Shown: one piece after another, positions 28,969 to 38,590 of the stretch
How the letters are laid out: each line of letters starts with the position of its first letter
Position numbering within the stretch: the stretch's first letter is position 1
Assembly (NCBI GenBank): GCA_903869265.1
Contig: CAIPYE010000010.1
Coordinates: 1 to 64,000 of the forward strand
From: an uncultured delta proteobacterium
GTDB taxonomy: Bacteria > Desulfobacterota > Desulfobulbia > Desulfobulbales > Desulfurivibrionaceae
DNA length: 64,000 nt
Reading direction: 5' to 3'
Position numbers and translations under genes: made by a program
The notes under the pieces: model-generated
Databases searched by the model: none
Told to the model about the DNA's origin: nothing
What the model saw: only the letters and a program-made list of their open reading frames with translations

Positions 28969-29623
28969 AACCGACCCCGCGAATCGTTTGAATCAGCTTA
29001 CGGTCGAAATCCCGGTCAATCTTATTGCGTAGCCGACAGATGAGCACGTCCACCACATTGGTCTGGGGATCAAAATTGTAATCCCAGACATGCTCCAGAA
29101 TCATGGTTTTTGAGATGACCCTCCCCGGGTTGCCCATGAGATATTCAAGAAGGGAAAATTCCCTGGGTTGAAGATCAATCTTGCGGCCAGCCCGGTAAAC
29201 CTCCCGCTTCAACTTGTCCAAGGAGAGATCCCCTACCCGCAGGGTCGTGGCTTCCGGCGCAGCGCCTGCCCGGCGGATCAGGGCCTGCACCCTGGCCAGC
29301 AACTCGGAAAAAGAAAAGGGTTTGGTGAGATAATCATCCCCCCCGGCCTGCAAGCCCTTGATCCGATCCTCAACCGAACGCTTGGCGCTGAGGATGATCA
29401 CCGGGGTGTTGACCTGCCGACGGCGGAGCTGATCGAGCAGGGAAAGGCCATCAAGCCGTGGCAGCATGATATCAAGAACAGCGAGGTCATAGGCGCCATC
29501 CAGGGCGCAAACAAGGCCATCCTCGCCATTGTCGGCGACATCAACGGAAAATCCCGCCTGACGGAGTCCAGTGCTGATAAACGAAGCAATTTTAGGATCA
29601 TCTTCGACTACGAGTATGCGCAT
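28949..29623 (-). CDS. OmpR/PhoB-family response regulator
   Basis: A 224-residue regulator. The receiver domain has Asp in DLAVLDIMLPRLDG and Lys in YLTKPFS; the C-terminal winged helix ends ...LIQTIRGVGYALGND, a hallmark of the OmpR group. The ATG at 29621-29623 (MRILVVEDDP) is the standard start; the frame is open nine codons upstream. It is coupled to the kinase gene downstream and diverges from the second LtaS-like gene. Confidence 0.93.
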   Translation of the reverse strand: MRILVVEDDPKIASFISTGLRQAGFSVDVADNGEDGLVCALDGAYDLAVLDIMLPRLDGLSLLDQLRRRQVNTPVIILSAKRSVEDRIKGLQAGGDDYLTKPFSFSELLARVQALIRRAGAAPEATTLRVGDLSLDKLKREVYRAGRKIDLQPREFSLLEYLMGNPGRVISKTMILEHVWDYNFDPQTNVVDVLICRLRNKIDRDFDRKLIQTIRGVGYALGND

Positions 29624-29826
29624 GGTCGCCCTATCCTGAAAAAAATCCAAGCCACTCTCTCAAAGATTAGCAGGCCCATGCCCAACCGGCAATCAGAACT
29701 TTGCCGGTGGAAAGACGCGGAGCCTTGCCTGAAAAAGAATGTGTGCGGCTAGGCCCGGCAGTATGGTATAGTTAAATTCTTTTGTTGTTGCTGGGCCTTA
29801 AGTGGCGAGATCTCTTCCCCCACACG

Positions 29827-31587
29827 ATGACCATGATCCCAGTCTTGCGCCCACATATTGCCCGGTTGAAACCGCTGCTCGTAAACCGCCATGTTTTCTT
29901 TCTGCTCTTTCTTCTCGGCTATACGGAGATTGCCGGATACTACGGCTACCTGCCTTCGTTATTACCGGCATGGCGGCTGGAAATCCCGCTGCTTGCCTAT
30001 CTCTACTTCTTTCTAAATCTACTGCTTCGCAGGTCCCGCTGGCAGCCGCTGGTTGCTGCGATACCCATCCTCCTGCTCTATGGCATCTCCGACATTTATT
30101 TCCACCTGTTTGGCCGGCTGCTGCGTATCGCGGAGACAAATCAACTGCCTGAAGCATTGCAGGTGCTCTCCCCCACGCTCATCGCTCTGGCCATCGGACT
30201 GATCGGCCTGCCCCTGTTGACTTTTTTCTTTTTCCTGGATTTCAAGCAAAACTGGAAAATCAAGGCCCTCGCCGCCATTCCTCTCCTGGCCCTGGTATTT
30301 CTGGTTGAAAAGACCCCGAACCTGTTCATGACCGCCTTTCAGGAAACCCAGCAGGAAATCGTGTTCTATTCAGACACCTTCAGCGCCCGCAACAACGGGC
30401 GCATCAGCATGATGCTCTACAACGAGGCCAGGCGCAAAAACTATCTGGAGAAAATCGCCGCCCATCAGGTGAAACCAGAATCCCAGGCAGACTACGATAC
30501 GGTCATTACCCGACTCAAGGACCAGCCGGGCAAAAGGAACATCCATCTCATCGTGCTGGAAAGCTTTCTGGACCCCGGGCTGCTAAAAGGGGCCCGCTTT
30601 TCCCGTAGCCCGACCCACCCGGCCTTCAGCAGCCTGTTCGGCAAGAAAGGAGGCCTTTCCATCTCTCCGGTGTTTGGCGGAGGTACGGCCCAGGCAGAGT
30701 TCGAGGTTCTTTGCGGCGCTCCGGCCCTGCGGGAATTTTCCGGCATCGAATTCGATCTGTTCACCGGGGCCAAGGCTCCCTGTCTGCCCCGGATTCTCTC
30801 CCAAGGTGGCTACGAAACCAGCGCCACCAACTCCTACAAACCGGATTTCTTCAACTCAACCAATGCCTACACCGGAATAGGCTTTGAAAAAAGATATTAC
30901 CCGCAGGAATTTGCCTCAGGCTACGACACCTACTTTTCCACCGGTGACGTGACAGGCGAGGACTATATGTTCGACGGCGTCCTCTTTTCCCAAAATCTGG
31001 AGTTCATTACCAAACGAATCAAGAACAACCCGAATCGCCCCATCTTCAACTACATCATCGGCATGTACGGGCATATCCCCCACGACATCAACACCAACAA
31101 ACGCCCGATGGTCATTAAACTGCTCGGAAAACATTGGGACGAAGGACTGGAAAAATCAGCCAATCAATTTTATTACCGCACCGAAGCCATCGCCGCCTTC
31201 GTAAAGGGGATTATCGCCAGCGACCCGCACTCGCTCATCATCCTGGTGAGCGACCACCTGCCAAGCCTTTCGGGAGCCGACACCTACAAAGAACTCAACT
31301 ATTTCGACGGGAGCGAGACCGCCACCCGGCTCAACCGGGTCTTCATCATCGAAAATGGCCGCCCGGTGCGATACAGCACCATCCACCATTTCGACATTCC
31401 CCGCATCATCCTCAACTATGCGACCAGGGGGAAATACTGTCAGGAACATGACTGCAATTTCGCGACCCACGACACTCCGTTTGCCAGAAATGCCTACCAT
31501 GACGACTATCTTGACATCATGTCCCAGGCCATGGATGCAACCTCAGCCATCCGCATGATCGGCTCAAAAACACAATGCGTGCAATGA
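29827..31587 (+). CDS. LtaS-like membrane sulfatase-fold phosphotransferase (second copy)
   Basis: About 586 residues with four or five N-terminal membrane helices and a sulfatase-fold domain. Glu in IHLIVLESFLD, the likely catalytic Thr in GGGTAQAEFE and Asp-His in IILVSDHLPS mark the LtaS/OpgB group. It is only distantly like the first copy and is shorter. The ATG at 29827 is chosen; a TTG at 29782 is in frame but has no better ribosome site. The next gene, an initiating sugar-phosphate transferase, follows after 28 bases, which suggests a role in decorating a surface glycan. Confidence 0.85.
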   Translation: MTMIPVLRPHIARLKPLLVNRHVFFLLFLLGYTEIAGYYGYLPSLLPAWRLEIPLLAYLYFFLNLLLRRSRWQPLVAAIPILLLYGISDIYFHLFGRLLRIAETNQLPEALQVLSPTLIALAIGLIGLPLLTFFFFLDFKQNWKIKALAAIPLLALVFLVEKTPNLFMTAFQETQQEIVFYSDTFSARNNGRISMMLYNEARRKNYLEKIAAHQVKPESQADYDTVITRLKDQPGKRNIHLIVLESFLDPGLLKGARFSRSPTHPAFSSLFGKKGGLSISPVFGGGTAQAEFEVLCGAPALREFSGIEFDLFTGAKAPCLPRILSQGGYETSATNSYKPDFFNSTNAYTGIGFEKRYYPQEFASGYDTYFSTGDVTGEDYMFDGVLFSQNLEFITKRIKNNPNRPIFNYIIGMYGHIPHDINTNKRPMVIKLLGKHWDEGLEKSANQFYYRTEAIAAFVKGIIASDPHSLIILVSDHLPSLSGADTYKELNYFDGSETATRLNRVFIIENGRPVRYSTIHHFDIPRIILNYATRGKYCQEHDCNFATHDTPFARNAYHDDYLDIMSQAMDATSAIRMIGSKTQCVQ

Positions 31588-31615
31588 AGACGATACTATT
31601 GCCGCAAAGAACGCC

Positions 31616-32656
31616 ATGCCTGTCCCTCCCATGATCTCTTGGGGAATTTTCTTTCTTATCGCAGGGTTGTCTCTGTTGCTGACCAGAGTCATTCGGCATT
31701 ACGCTGTAACGCGTAACCTTGTTGATATTCCCAACAAACGCAGCTCGCATCAGGTTCCGACTCCGCGCGGAGGAGGGTTGGCCATTGTGGCACCCTTTTT
31801 TGTCGGGCTGTTGTGCCTGTGGCTGATCGGCTCTCTGCCGACAAGGATATTCCTGGCCCTGTCCGGCGCCGGAGGTTTGGTTGCCTGGGTCGGCTTCATG
31901 GATGATCGCAGTCATGTCGCGCCGCACTGGCGGTTGGGCGCCCATTTTCTTGGCGCAGCCTGGGGGCTTTTCTGGTTGGGAGAACTGCCGCCCCTGTCGC
32001 TATTTGGCCACCTGTTGTATCTCAGTTGGCCAGGCTATTTGCTGGCCGCACTGTATCTCGTCTGGCTGCTCAACCTGTATAATTTCATGGACGGCATTGA
32101 TGGAATCGCCGGCATTGAGGCGATCACCGTCTGCCTGGGCGGGGGGCTTGCCTATGCTCTTTCTGCCCCTGCCGGACAGGATTGGCTGGTGCCGGTATTG
32201 CTGCTGTTCGCGGTTGCCGGTTTTTTGTACTGGAATTTTCCCCAGGCCAAGATATTCATGGGTGACGTCGGCAGCGGTTTTTTGGGCCTGATCCTCGGGC
32301 TTCTCTCCATTCGGGCCGGGCAGGTTGAACCGGAACTGTTCTGGTGCTGGGGTATCCTGCTCGGGGTTTTCGTGGTTGACGCCACCACGACTTTATTGCG
32401 CAGGATAATGCGGGGGGAGGCTTTTCACGAAGCCCACCGCAGTCACGCCTACCAGTATGCCTCGCGCCGTTTCGCTGCCCACCGGCAAGTATCCATTGCG
32501 GTTGGACTGATCAATCTTTTGTGGTTGTTGCCCATGGCGTTGCTGGTGGCAAGAGGATCGCTTCCTGGCATGGCAGGATTGCTGATCACCTATACCCCGC
32601 TGGTCTGGTGCGCCTTCGTCTATAAGGCCGGGGCCAAGGAGCAACAGGAAATATAA
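31616..32656 (+). CDS. WecA/WbpL-like undecaprenyl-phosphate sugar-1-phosphate transferase
   Basis: A 346-residue polytopic enzyme of the MraY/WecA superfamily with about ten membrane helices. It has the catalytic acidic motifs DDRSHVAPHWR, NFMDGIDGIAG and KIFMGDVGSGFLG, and the cytoplasmic His motif AHRSHAYQ. Such enzymes load the first sugar phosphate onto undecaprenyl phosphate for O-antigen or related glycans. The motif set fits the WbpL/WecA branch better than MraY. It lies 12 kb from the polysaccharide cluster, which lacks an initiating transferase. A strong hairpin terminator follows. Confidence 0.9.
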   Translation: MPVPPMISWGIFFLIAGLSLLLTRVIRHYAVTRNLVDIPNKRSSHQVPTPRGGGLAIVAPFFVGLLCLWLIGSLPTRIFLALSGAGGLVAWVGFMDDRSHVAPHWRLGAHFLGAAWGLFWLGELPPLSLFGHLLYLSWPGYLLAALYLVWLLNLYNFMDGIDGIAGIEAITVCLGGGLAYALSAPAGQDWLVPVLLLFAVAGFLYWNFPQAKIFMGDVGSGFLGLILGLLSIRAGQVEPELFWCWGILLGVFVVDATTTLLRRIMRGEAFHEAHRSHAYQYASRRFAAHRQVSIAVGLINLLWLLPMALLVARGSLPGMAGLLITYTPLVWCAFVYKAGAKEQQEI

Positions 32657-32684
32657 TTGCCGCAAGCTTACGCATGGGAACAAA

Positions 32685-32718
32685 AAAAGGGGTTAGCCGT
32701 TTTCGGCTAACCCCTTTT
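32685..32718. terminator. bidirectional rho-independent terminator
   Basis: A perfect 15-base stem (AAAAGGGGTTAGCCG and its complement) encloses a four-T loop, with A and T runs on either side so that it works in both directions. It separates the plus-strand transferase gene from the minus-strand tRNA-Pro. Confidence 0.9.
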
Positions 32719-32726
32719 GCTATTGC

Positions 32727-32803
32727 TGGTCGGGATGAGAGGATTCGAACCTCCGGCCCCTTGAACCCCATTCAAGTGCGCTACCAGACTGCGCTACATC
32801 CCG
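32727..32803 (-). tRNA. tRNA-Pro (GGG)
   Basis: A 77-base tRNA with acceptor stem CGGGATG/CATCCCG, encoded CCA, a GGTTCGAATCC T-arm, and anticodon stem-loop CTTGA-ATGGGGT-TCAAG giving anticodon GGG with the usual U33. It reads CCC and CCU. Confidence 0.92.
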
Positions 32804-32883
32804 ACAAAATTTTACCACCCAACAGGTCGGCCTTATTTAGCATGGCCCGGAGCACCTGTCAAGCTGGACTCTTTCCAACAGCC

Positions 32884-33306
32884 TTATTCCTCAAGAATTT
32901 TCTGCAAGGCCAGCAGTTCCGCCTTGACCTGGCCAAAAATATCCGTCGGGTTAGAGGACAACTCCTGCTTCACTTCCAGTGCGGCAACATCATGCTCTTG
33001 CTCGCCGCCATCCCGCGCCAGGGCTTTTTTGGCCCCACTGATGGTGAACCCCTCATCCTTGAGCAGCCTTTTGATCGCCAGGACCGTTTCCACATCCACC
33101 CGACGATAGAGACGCTGCTTGGACTGCGCCCGCTGCGGGTGGAGGATCCTGAATTCCGATTCCCAGTACCGAAGCACATGTTGCTTCACCCCGGTTATCG
33201 CGCACACCTCGCCGATCTTGAAGTACCGCTTGTCAGGAATCCCCGGCAGGCGGGCGCCTGCTGTTCCTTGACCCTCATCAAAACTCTGGCAAGATATTTT
33301 GGTCAC
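32884..33306 (-). CDS. MerR-family transcriptional regulator
   Basis: A 140-residue regulator with an N-terminal winged-helix MerR domain ([27 protein letters not shown]...[17 protein letters not shown]) and a short acidic helical tail that lacks cysteines for metal sensing. It begins nine bases after the ihfA stop and is probably the last gene of the thrS-pheT-ihfA operon. The ligand is unknown. Confidence 0.87.
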   Translation of the reverse strand: MTKISCQSFDEGQGTAGARLPGIPDKRYFKIGEVCAITGVKQHVLRYWESEFRILHPQRAQSKQRLYRRVDVETVLAIKRLLKDEGFTISGAKKALARDGGEQEHDVAALEVKQELSSNPTDIFGQVKAELLALQKILEE

Positions 33307-33315
33307 ACTGGTCCT

Positions 33316-33609
33316 TTATTCCTTGTTCAAATTCTCCCGAACCACCTTACTTGGCCTAAAGGATACCATCTGCCGTTTGGAAATTTCCATGGTTTCGCCG
33401 GTCCTGGGGTTGCGCCCCACCCGCGAGGATTTTTTCCGCACGGTGAAGGTGCCGAACTGCACGATCTTGATGGCCTCGCCCTGAAGCAGGGTCTTCTTGA
33501 GCGCATCAAAAACAGCATCAACCATCTCTCCTGCGCTCCGCTGGGAAAAACCCATCTTTTCGTTAATGGTTTGCGAGAGTTCTTTTCTGGTAAGATTGGA
33601 TCGTTTCAT
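33316..33609 (-). CDS. ihfA: integration host factor alpha subunit (HU/IHF family)
   Basis: A 97-residue DNA-bending protein with the family arm signature (FGTFTVRKKSSRVGRNPRTGE). Its position right after pheT, three bases downstream, matches ihfA in many proteobacteria, so the alpha subunit is favoured over plain HU. IHF bends DNA between enhancers and sigma-54 promoters, relevant to the promoter at 387-402. Confidence 0.9.
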   Translation of the reverse strand: MKRSNLTRKELSQTINEKMGFSQRSAGEMVDAVFDALKKTLLQGEAIKIVQFGTFTVRKKSSRVGRNPRTGETMEISKRQMVSFRPSKVVRENLNKE

Positions 33610-33612
33610 CTA

Positions 33613-36036
33613 TTATGCCTCACGTAACTGACCGTTAAAACGGGAAATCATCATCTCAATAATTTTTTGGTGAATCTTGCCAACTGTTTCATCGTCCAGG
33701 GTTCGATCAACAGCCCGATAGGTGATTGAAATTGCGACACTCTTTTTTCCTGCCGCAATATTCTTTCCCTGGAACACATCAAATATCTCGGCCTGCTCGA
33801 TAAGCTTCTCCCCGCAACCATGGATGGCGGAAAGCATCTCGCCGGCGGCAGCCCCCTCCGGCACGATAAGGGCCATATCCCATTTCACAAAGGGAAACTT
33901 GGGCAACACCGCAAAGGTTTTTGCCTGGGGTGCAAAAGCGCCCAACGCGGCAAGATCGAGATCCACAAAGAAGGCCTGCTGCTTGACGCCAAAAGCCTTC
34001 AAGGTTTTCTGGCAAAAAGCCCCGCTCCAGCCCAATATTTTTTCCCCACCCATGATCGCCAGAACACTGCCCGGTTCGGCAAAGGGGAGTTCCTGCCCGG
34101 CAACACCGGCCTGGCAGGTGATTGCCGAGCCAAGCCGCAAGCTGTCAAGAATCTGCGCCATAATCCCTTTGACGTCAAATATGTCCGCCGGGGTTTCCCC
34201 GGCATGGAGCACGGGTACCCCCGGATTGCGACGCCCGGAGATAACTGCGGCCAGACGAAAAGGCTCCTCGGGCTGCTTGCTCCCCTGAGGATGAAAGACC
34301 TTGCCGATCTCAAAAAGACGAACATCATGGCTCTGATGATTCAGATTGCGCCGCAGATTTTCAAGAAGCCCGGGCAAAAGCGTGGTCCGCAACACGCTTT
34401 GATCTTCCGCCAGAGGATTCAACAGATGCACGGTCTGCCTTCTTAGGTCATCCGCAGCAAGGCCCAGCAGATCACAATGCTGCGGCGCCACAAAACTGTA
34501 GTTGATGGCCTCATAAAATCCGAGAGCGGTAAGGGTCTGGGCCAGATTTTTCCGCAGCTCCCGGAGAGGCTCCTGTTCGGAAAAACTCATGGGCACCATG
34601 GGCAGAGTAATGGGCAATAGATTGTAGCCCACGATTCGGGCAACCTCTTCAATGAGGTCAATCTCCCGCTCAAGATCAACCCGGAAACTCGGGGGCGTCA
34701 CCCGCAGGGTATCGTCATCAACCCATTCCACTTCAATTTCAATGCCGCTCAGGGCCGCACCAATCTGGTCAAGGGTAAGATCCATGCCCAACAAGGCGCG
34801 CGTCCGTTTCCCCCGCAAGGAGATGGGGGATGGGGCGACAACCCCTTCACAATAATCAATGCCACCTGGAACAATTCCCCCACCGGTCAGCGCAGCCATA
34901 AGCTGAACAGCCCGCTCCATGGCCTTGGGCACGCCTTGCGGATCAACGCCCCGCTCGAAACGGTAGGACGCCTCGGTGCTCATATTGAGCTTGTCCGCAG
35001 TGCGCCGGATGCCGATGGCGGAAAAGCAGGCGCTTTCCAGCAGGATATCCGTGGTCTCTGCGTCAACCTCGGAATTGGCCCCGCCCATGATCCCGGCCAC
35101 AGCCACCGGACGTTCAGCATCGCAGATCATCAGCATCTCGCTGTCAAGCTGGTGCTCAACCCCGTCGAGGGTGGCAAGCTTCTCGCCAACCCTCGCCCGC
35201 CGGGCCACGATCCTGCCACCGGCCAGCTTGTTGAAATCAAAGGCGTGCAGGGGTTGACCGTATTCCAGCATGACAAAATTGGTAATATCGACGACGTTAT
35301 TGATCGACCGCATACCCACGGCCAGCAATCGCTGTTGCAGCCACCAGGGCGAAGGGCCAATCTTGACGTTTTTGACAAGCCGGAGTGCATAGCGCGGACA
35401 ATCGACGGAGGATTCCACCTCCACACTGAAGGGCAGATTTTCTCCGGTCAATGCGGGAGTTTCCTCCACCGGCGGCTTGATCCGCTTGCCGACAACCCCG
35501 CCCACTTCCCTGGCAATCCCCAGGACACTGGCACAATCGGGCCTGTTGGGGGTGAGATCGACCTCGATCATGGTATCCACCAGGCCCAAAGCCAAGCTGA
35601 GCGGCTGCCCTGGCAGAAGATCTGCGGCCAATTCCATGATCCCGATCTGATCCTCGGTAATCCCAAGCTCCTTGGCCGAGCAGAGCATGCCGCAGGATTC
35701 CTCCCCGCGAATCTTTGCCGGCTTAATGGTGAATCCCCCCGGCAACACCGCGCCAGGCAAGGCCAGAGCCGTAACCAATCCGGCACGCGCATTGGGAGCG
35801 CCGCAGACCACTCGCTTTTGCTCCTGACCCACATTCACATCACAAAGCACCAGCTTGTCAGCGTTGGGATGGGGCTGGACCGTCTCGATCCTCGCCACCA
35901 CAACCCCGGTCAAGTCGGGATAACACGGCACACAGGCGTCCACCTCAAGACCAAGCATGGTCAGATGGTCGGCAATCCTCGCCGGTTCCAGGTCCGTGTC
36001 AATGTATTCTCGCAGCCAGTTGAGCGTAAACTTCAT
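33613..36036 (-). CDS. pheT: phenylalanyl-tRNA synthetase beta subunit
   Basis: An 807-residue subunit of the (alpha-beta)2 PheRS. The N-terminal tRNA-binding (EMAP-like) domain (about 40-150), B3/B4 editing domain, B5 domains, core and C-terminal FDX-ACB anticodon-binding domain are all represented. The full length is normal. It follows pheS after a 132-base gap that contains a palindromic element, unusual because these two genes are normally nearly contiguous. Confidence 0.96.
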   Translation of the reverse strand: MKFTLNWLREYIDTDLEPARIADHLTMLGLEVDACVPCYPDLTGVVVARIETVQPHPNADKLVLCDVNVGQEQKRVVCGAPNARAGLVTALALPGAVLPGGFTIKPAKIRGEESCGMLCSAKELGITEDQIGIMELAADLLPGQPLSLALGLVDTMIEVDLTPNRPDCASVLGIAREVGGVVGKRIKPPVEETPALTGENLPFSVEVESSVDCPRYALRLVKNVKIGPSPWWLQQRLLAVGMRSINNVVDITNFVMLEYGQPLHAFDFNKLAGGRIVARRARVGEKLATLDGVEHQLDSEMLMICDAERPVAVAGIMGGANSEVDAETTDILLESACFSAIGIRRTADKLNMSTEASYRFERGVDPQGVPKAMERAVQLMAALTGGGIVPGGIDYCEGVVAPSPISLRGKRTRALLGMDLTLDQIGAALSGIEIEVEWVDDDTLRVTPPSFRVDLEREIDLIEEVARIVGYNLLPITLPMVPMSFSEQEPLRELRKNLAQTLTALGFYEAINYSFVAPQHCDLLGLAADDLRRQTVHLLNPLAEDQSVLRTTLLPGLLENLRRNLNHQSHDVRLFEIGKVFHPQGSKQPEEPFRLAAVISGRRNPGVPVLHAGETPADIFDVKGIMAQILDSLRLGSAITCQAGVAGQELPFAEPGSVLAIMGGEKILGWSGAFCQKTLKAFGVKQQAFFVDLDLAALGAFAPQAKTFAVLPKFPFVKWDMALIVPEGAAAGEMLSAIHGCGEKLIEQAEIFDVFQGKNIAAGKKSVAISITYRAVDRTLDDETVGKIHQKIIEMMISRFNGQLREA

Positions 36037-36066
36037 GGATCGTGTCTTATGGTCGTTGCCCCCAGA

Positions 36067-36170
36067 AGGAGCCTAAGCCGTCGTAAAGAAAAACGGCAGC
36101 AGTGTTAACGGCGTAAAGAGCCGTAGCAAAATTAGCAGCGACGACGATGGTTATTTCTGTAACGGCTCCT
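36067..36170. repeat. palindromic element between pheS and pheT
   Basis: A 104-base element bounded by inverted ends (AGGAGCC at 36067-36073 and the inverse AACGGCTCCT at 36161-36170), with internal symmetry (CGTCG on the left, CGACGACG on the right). Its right end TTATTTCTGTAACGGCTCCT resembles the right end of the element between rpmI and rplT. The last bases overlap the pheS stop codon. It would form a large hairpin in the operon mRNA. Confidence 0.6.
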
Positions 36171-37188
36171 AAAACTGAGAAAGAAAACGCAGGTCGTTTT
36201 CGTAGAAAAGCCGGATATCGGTGATGCCGTACTTCAACATGGCAATCCGCTCGATACCAAGACCAAAGGCAAAGCCGCTGTACTCTTCCGGGTCGTAGCC
36301 AACCTTTTTGAAAACCTCCGGGTCGATCATCCCGGCGCCTAAAATCTCAAGCCAGCCGGTCTGCTTGCACACCCGGCAACCTTTCCCCCCACAGATCACA
36401 CAGCCGATATCCACCTCGGCGCTGGGCTCGGTAAACGGAAAAAAGCTAGGACGAAAACGGATGGGGGTATTTTCAGCAAACATCCTAGTGATGAATACCG
36501 AAAGCACGCCCTTGAGATCAGCAAAAGAGATGTTTCGGTCAACAAGAAACCCTTCCACCTGATGGAACATGGGGGTATGAGTGATATCCGAATCGCAGCG
36601 GTAGACCTTGCCCGGCGCGATCATCCGCAGGGGCGGCTGTTCCTTCTCCATGATCCTGGCCTGCATGGGCGAGGTATGGGTTCTGAGCAGCAGACTGTCG
36701 CTGATATAGAAGGTGTCGTGCATAGCACGGGCCGGGTGATGCGGCGGGATGTTCAGGGCCTCGAAATTATAAAAATCGACCTCGACGTCCGGCCCTTCGG
36801 CCACAGCAAAACCCAAACCTTCGAAGATGGAGCAGACCGCATCCATGACCTGGGTCACCGGATGCAGTTTGCCGAAAGGCATGGCCCGTCCGGGCAGGGT
36901 CAAATCGAGGGTGGGCTGGGCTGCCCCAGCGCCAGCCTCGGCCAGTTGGGCTTCCCGTTCGGCAAAAGCGGATTCAAGCTCCTGCTTTATCTCGTTTGCC
37001 AGTTGCCCGAGCCGTGGACGCTCCTCAGGAGGTGCCTGGCCCAACTGCCGCAGAACAAGGGTAAACTCCCCTTTCCGGCCCAGATATTTGACCCTAAACG
37101 GCTCAAGCTCGCCGATCTGTGAGATCGCAGCGAGCTCTGCACCGGCAACGGCTTTCAGGCGAAGAAGTTCTTCGTGCATGCTGGGCAT
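36169..37188 (-). CDS. pheS: phenylalanyl-tRNA synthetase alpha subunit
   Basis: About 339 residues carrying the class II catalytic core of Phe[26 protein letters not shown], the motif 2 region and [12 protein letters not shown] near the C-terminus. Candidate starts are ATG at 37186-37188, ATG at 37177-37179 and GTG at 37198-37200; none has a clear ribosome site, so the first ATG is a guess. It follows rplT by about 20 bases. Confidence 0.94.
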   Translation of the reverse strand: MPSMHEELLRLKAVAGAELAAISQIGELEPFRVKYLGRKGEFTLVLRQLGQAPPEERPRLGQLANEIKQELESAFAEREAQLAEAGAGAAQPTLDLTLPGRAMPFGKLHPVTQVMDAVCSIFEGLGFAVAEGPDVEVDFYNFEALNIPPHHPARAMHDTFYISDSLLLRTHTSPMQARIMEKEQPPLRMIAPGKVYRCDSDITHTPMFHQVEGFLVDRNISFADLKGVLSVFITRMFAENTPIRFRPSFFPFTEPSAEVDIGCVICGGKGCRVCKQTGWLEILGAGMIDPEVFKKVGYDPEEYSGFAFGLGIERIAMLKYGITDIRLFYENDLRFLSQF

Positions 37189-37208
37189 GGCAGAAGGCAC
37201 GGCAACAA

Positions 37209-37562
37209 TTAGTTGCTGACGCCAGCCAGCTTGGCAACCTGGGAAAAGGCCCCCGGATCAAGAACAGCCAGATTGGCGAGAACCTTACGGTCCAACTCCA
37301 CATTCACTTTCTTCAAGCTGCCCATCATCCGGCTGTAGGTGGTGCCATTTTCATGACAAGCCGCGCCGATCCGCACAATCCACAATTTTCGGAAATCGCG
37401 TTTTTTCTGGCGACGGTCGCGGTAGGCATAAACCAGCGCCCGATCCACAGCTTCCGTTGCCGTTCTGTACAGGCTATTCCGGCCACCGATAAAGCCACTG
37501 GCCAACTTCAAAACCTTTTTTCTTCTCCGGCGCGCTTTAAATCCACGTGTTACGCGAGGCAT
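37209..37562 (-). CDS. rplT: ribosomal protein L20
   Basis: A 117-residue basic 50S protein starting [19 protein letters not shown], with the usual C-terminal globular domain ([28 protein letters not shown]). L20 also represses its own operon by binding leader mRNA in several bacteria. The 204-base gap to rpmI upstream is far larger than usual and contains a palindromic element. Confidence 0.97.
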   Translation of the reverse strand: MPRVTRGFKARRRRKKVLKLASGFIGGRNSLYRTATEAVDRALVYAYRDRRQKKRDFRKLWIVRIGAACHENGTTYSRMMGSLKKVNVELDRKVLANLAVLDPGAFSQVAKLAGVSN

Positions 37563-37615
37563 CGTACTTCTCCTTATTGACATTCTCCGACGTTTTCTTG
37601 CCGTCGGCAGTATTT

Positions 37616-37668
37616 AGGGGCCGTTAAAAAATAACGATTCCATTTAAGATTATTTCGTTACGGCCCCT
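37616..37668. repeat. palindromic element between rpmI and rplT
   Basis: Imperfect arms of about 18 bases (AGGGGCCGTTAAAAAATA at the left, TATTTCGTTACGGCCCCT inverted at the right) enclose a 17-base loop. A further copy of the right-end motif (GGTTATTTTTGAACAACGGCTTA) begins at 37698. The ends resemble those of the pheS-pheT element, suggesting one dispersed family. A terminator or attenuator role cannot be excluded, although no T-run follows the stem on the minus strand. Confidence 0.6.
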
Positions 37669-37766
37669 TATGCCGATCACGGTCTTTCAAATGTCACGGT
37701 TATTTTTGAACAACGGCTTACACTGGTAATCATCTTAAGCCGGACTCTCAGCCCTGCCGATTTTTT

Positions 37767-37964
37767 TTACATATAGGGCAAGATACGCTTAATCCCCTTG
37801 AGATTGGTGGCGTCAACAAGCCCAGCTTGGCGCAAATTTCTTTTCCGCTTGGTGCTCTTCTTGGTGAGGATATGGCTGGTAAAGGCCTTGCGGCGGACAA
37901 TCTTGCCGGTGCCTGTACACTTGAACCGCTTGGCAGCCCCTCTGTTTGTTTTCATCTTCGGCAT
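37767..37964 (-). CDS. rpmI: ribosomal protein L35
   Basis: A 65-residue basic 50S protein ([20 protein letters not shown]...), of normal length and in its normal place between infC and rplT. Confidence 0.97.
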   Translation of the reverse strand: MPKMKTNRGAAKRFKCTGTGKIVRRKAFTSHILTKKSTKRKRNLRQAGLVDATNLKGIKRILPYM

Positions 37965-38047
37965 GGTTTTCTCCCTTTTTCATATCTTAGCCGGCAGAAT
38001 CGCACCGACCAGTACTCTATGTTTATCCACCAACCCTGGCAGAACTG

Positions 38048-38590
38048 TTATTTCGGCCCTACAAACATGGCCATCTGTCGCCCTTCCATCTTGGGAGGTT
38101 GTAGAATAACCGCGTCTTCCTTCAACTCGTCGACCACCTTGTTCATAACCTCCATGCCAAGGGTGTCGGCATAAACAATCTCGCGACCACGGAAACGCAG
38201 GGTGATCTTTACCTTGTTCTTCTGCTGCAGAAACTTCTTGATATTCTTGATCTTGAATTCAAGATCATGCTTCTCAGTCTTGGGCCTCAACTTGATTTCC
38301 TTGACCTCGATAACCGTCTGTTTCTTCTTGGCTTCCTGCTGTTTCTTGCTCTGCTCGTAACGAAATTTTCCAAAATCCATGATCCGGCAGACAGGAGGAT
38401 CGGCCGCAGCCGACAATTCAACAAGATCAAGCCCTGCCGCTTCGGACTTTACCAGCGCTTCACGGACAGGCACAACCCCTACCTGCTGCCCTTCCTCATC
38501 AATGAGACGGACTTCCTTGCAATCAATCTCATGGTTGATTCTGGCCCGCACTTCCCGCTCTGGTCGGTCGCCAACTTTTTTCCCTTTAAT
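38048..38590 (-). CDS. infC: translation initiation factor IF-3, AUU start
   Basis: IF-3 of 180 residues with both domains present (PVCRIMDFGKFRYEQSKKQQEAKKKQ linker region and the C-terminal KITLRFRGREIVYADTLG). It keeps the 30S subunit free and checks start-codon choice. The start is placed at ATT (38588-38590): GGAGGT at 38597-38602 sits six bases upstream, and the coding sequence begins ATT AAA GGG as in Escherichia coli infC. The ATG six bases earlier abuts GGAGGT with no spacer, so it is a poor start. A rare AUU start would let IF-3 repress its own translation. Confidence 0.95.
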   Translation of the reverse strand: MKGKKVGDRPEREVRARINHEIDCKEVRLIDEEGQQVGVVPVREALVKSEAAGLDLVELSAAADPPVCRIMDFGKFRYEQSKKQQEAKKKQTVIEVKEIKLRPKTEKHDLEFKIKNIKKFLQQKNKVKITLRFRGREIVYADTLGMEVMNKVVDELKEDAVILQPPKMEGRQMAMFVGPK

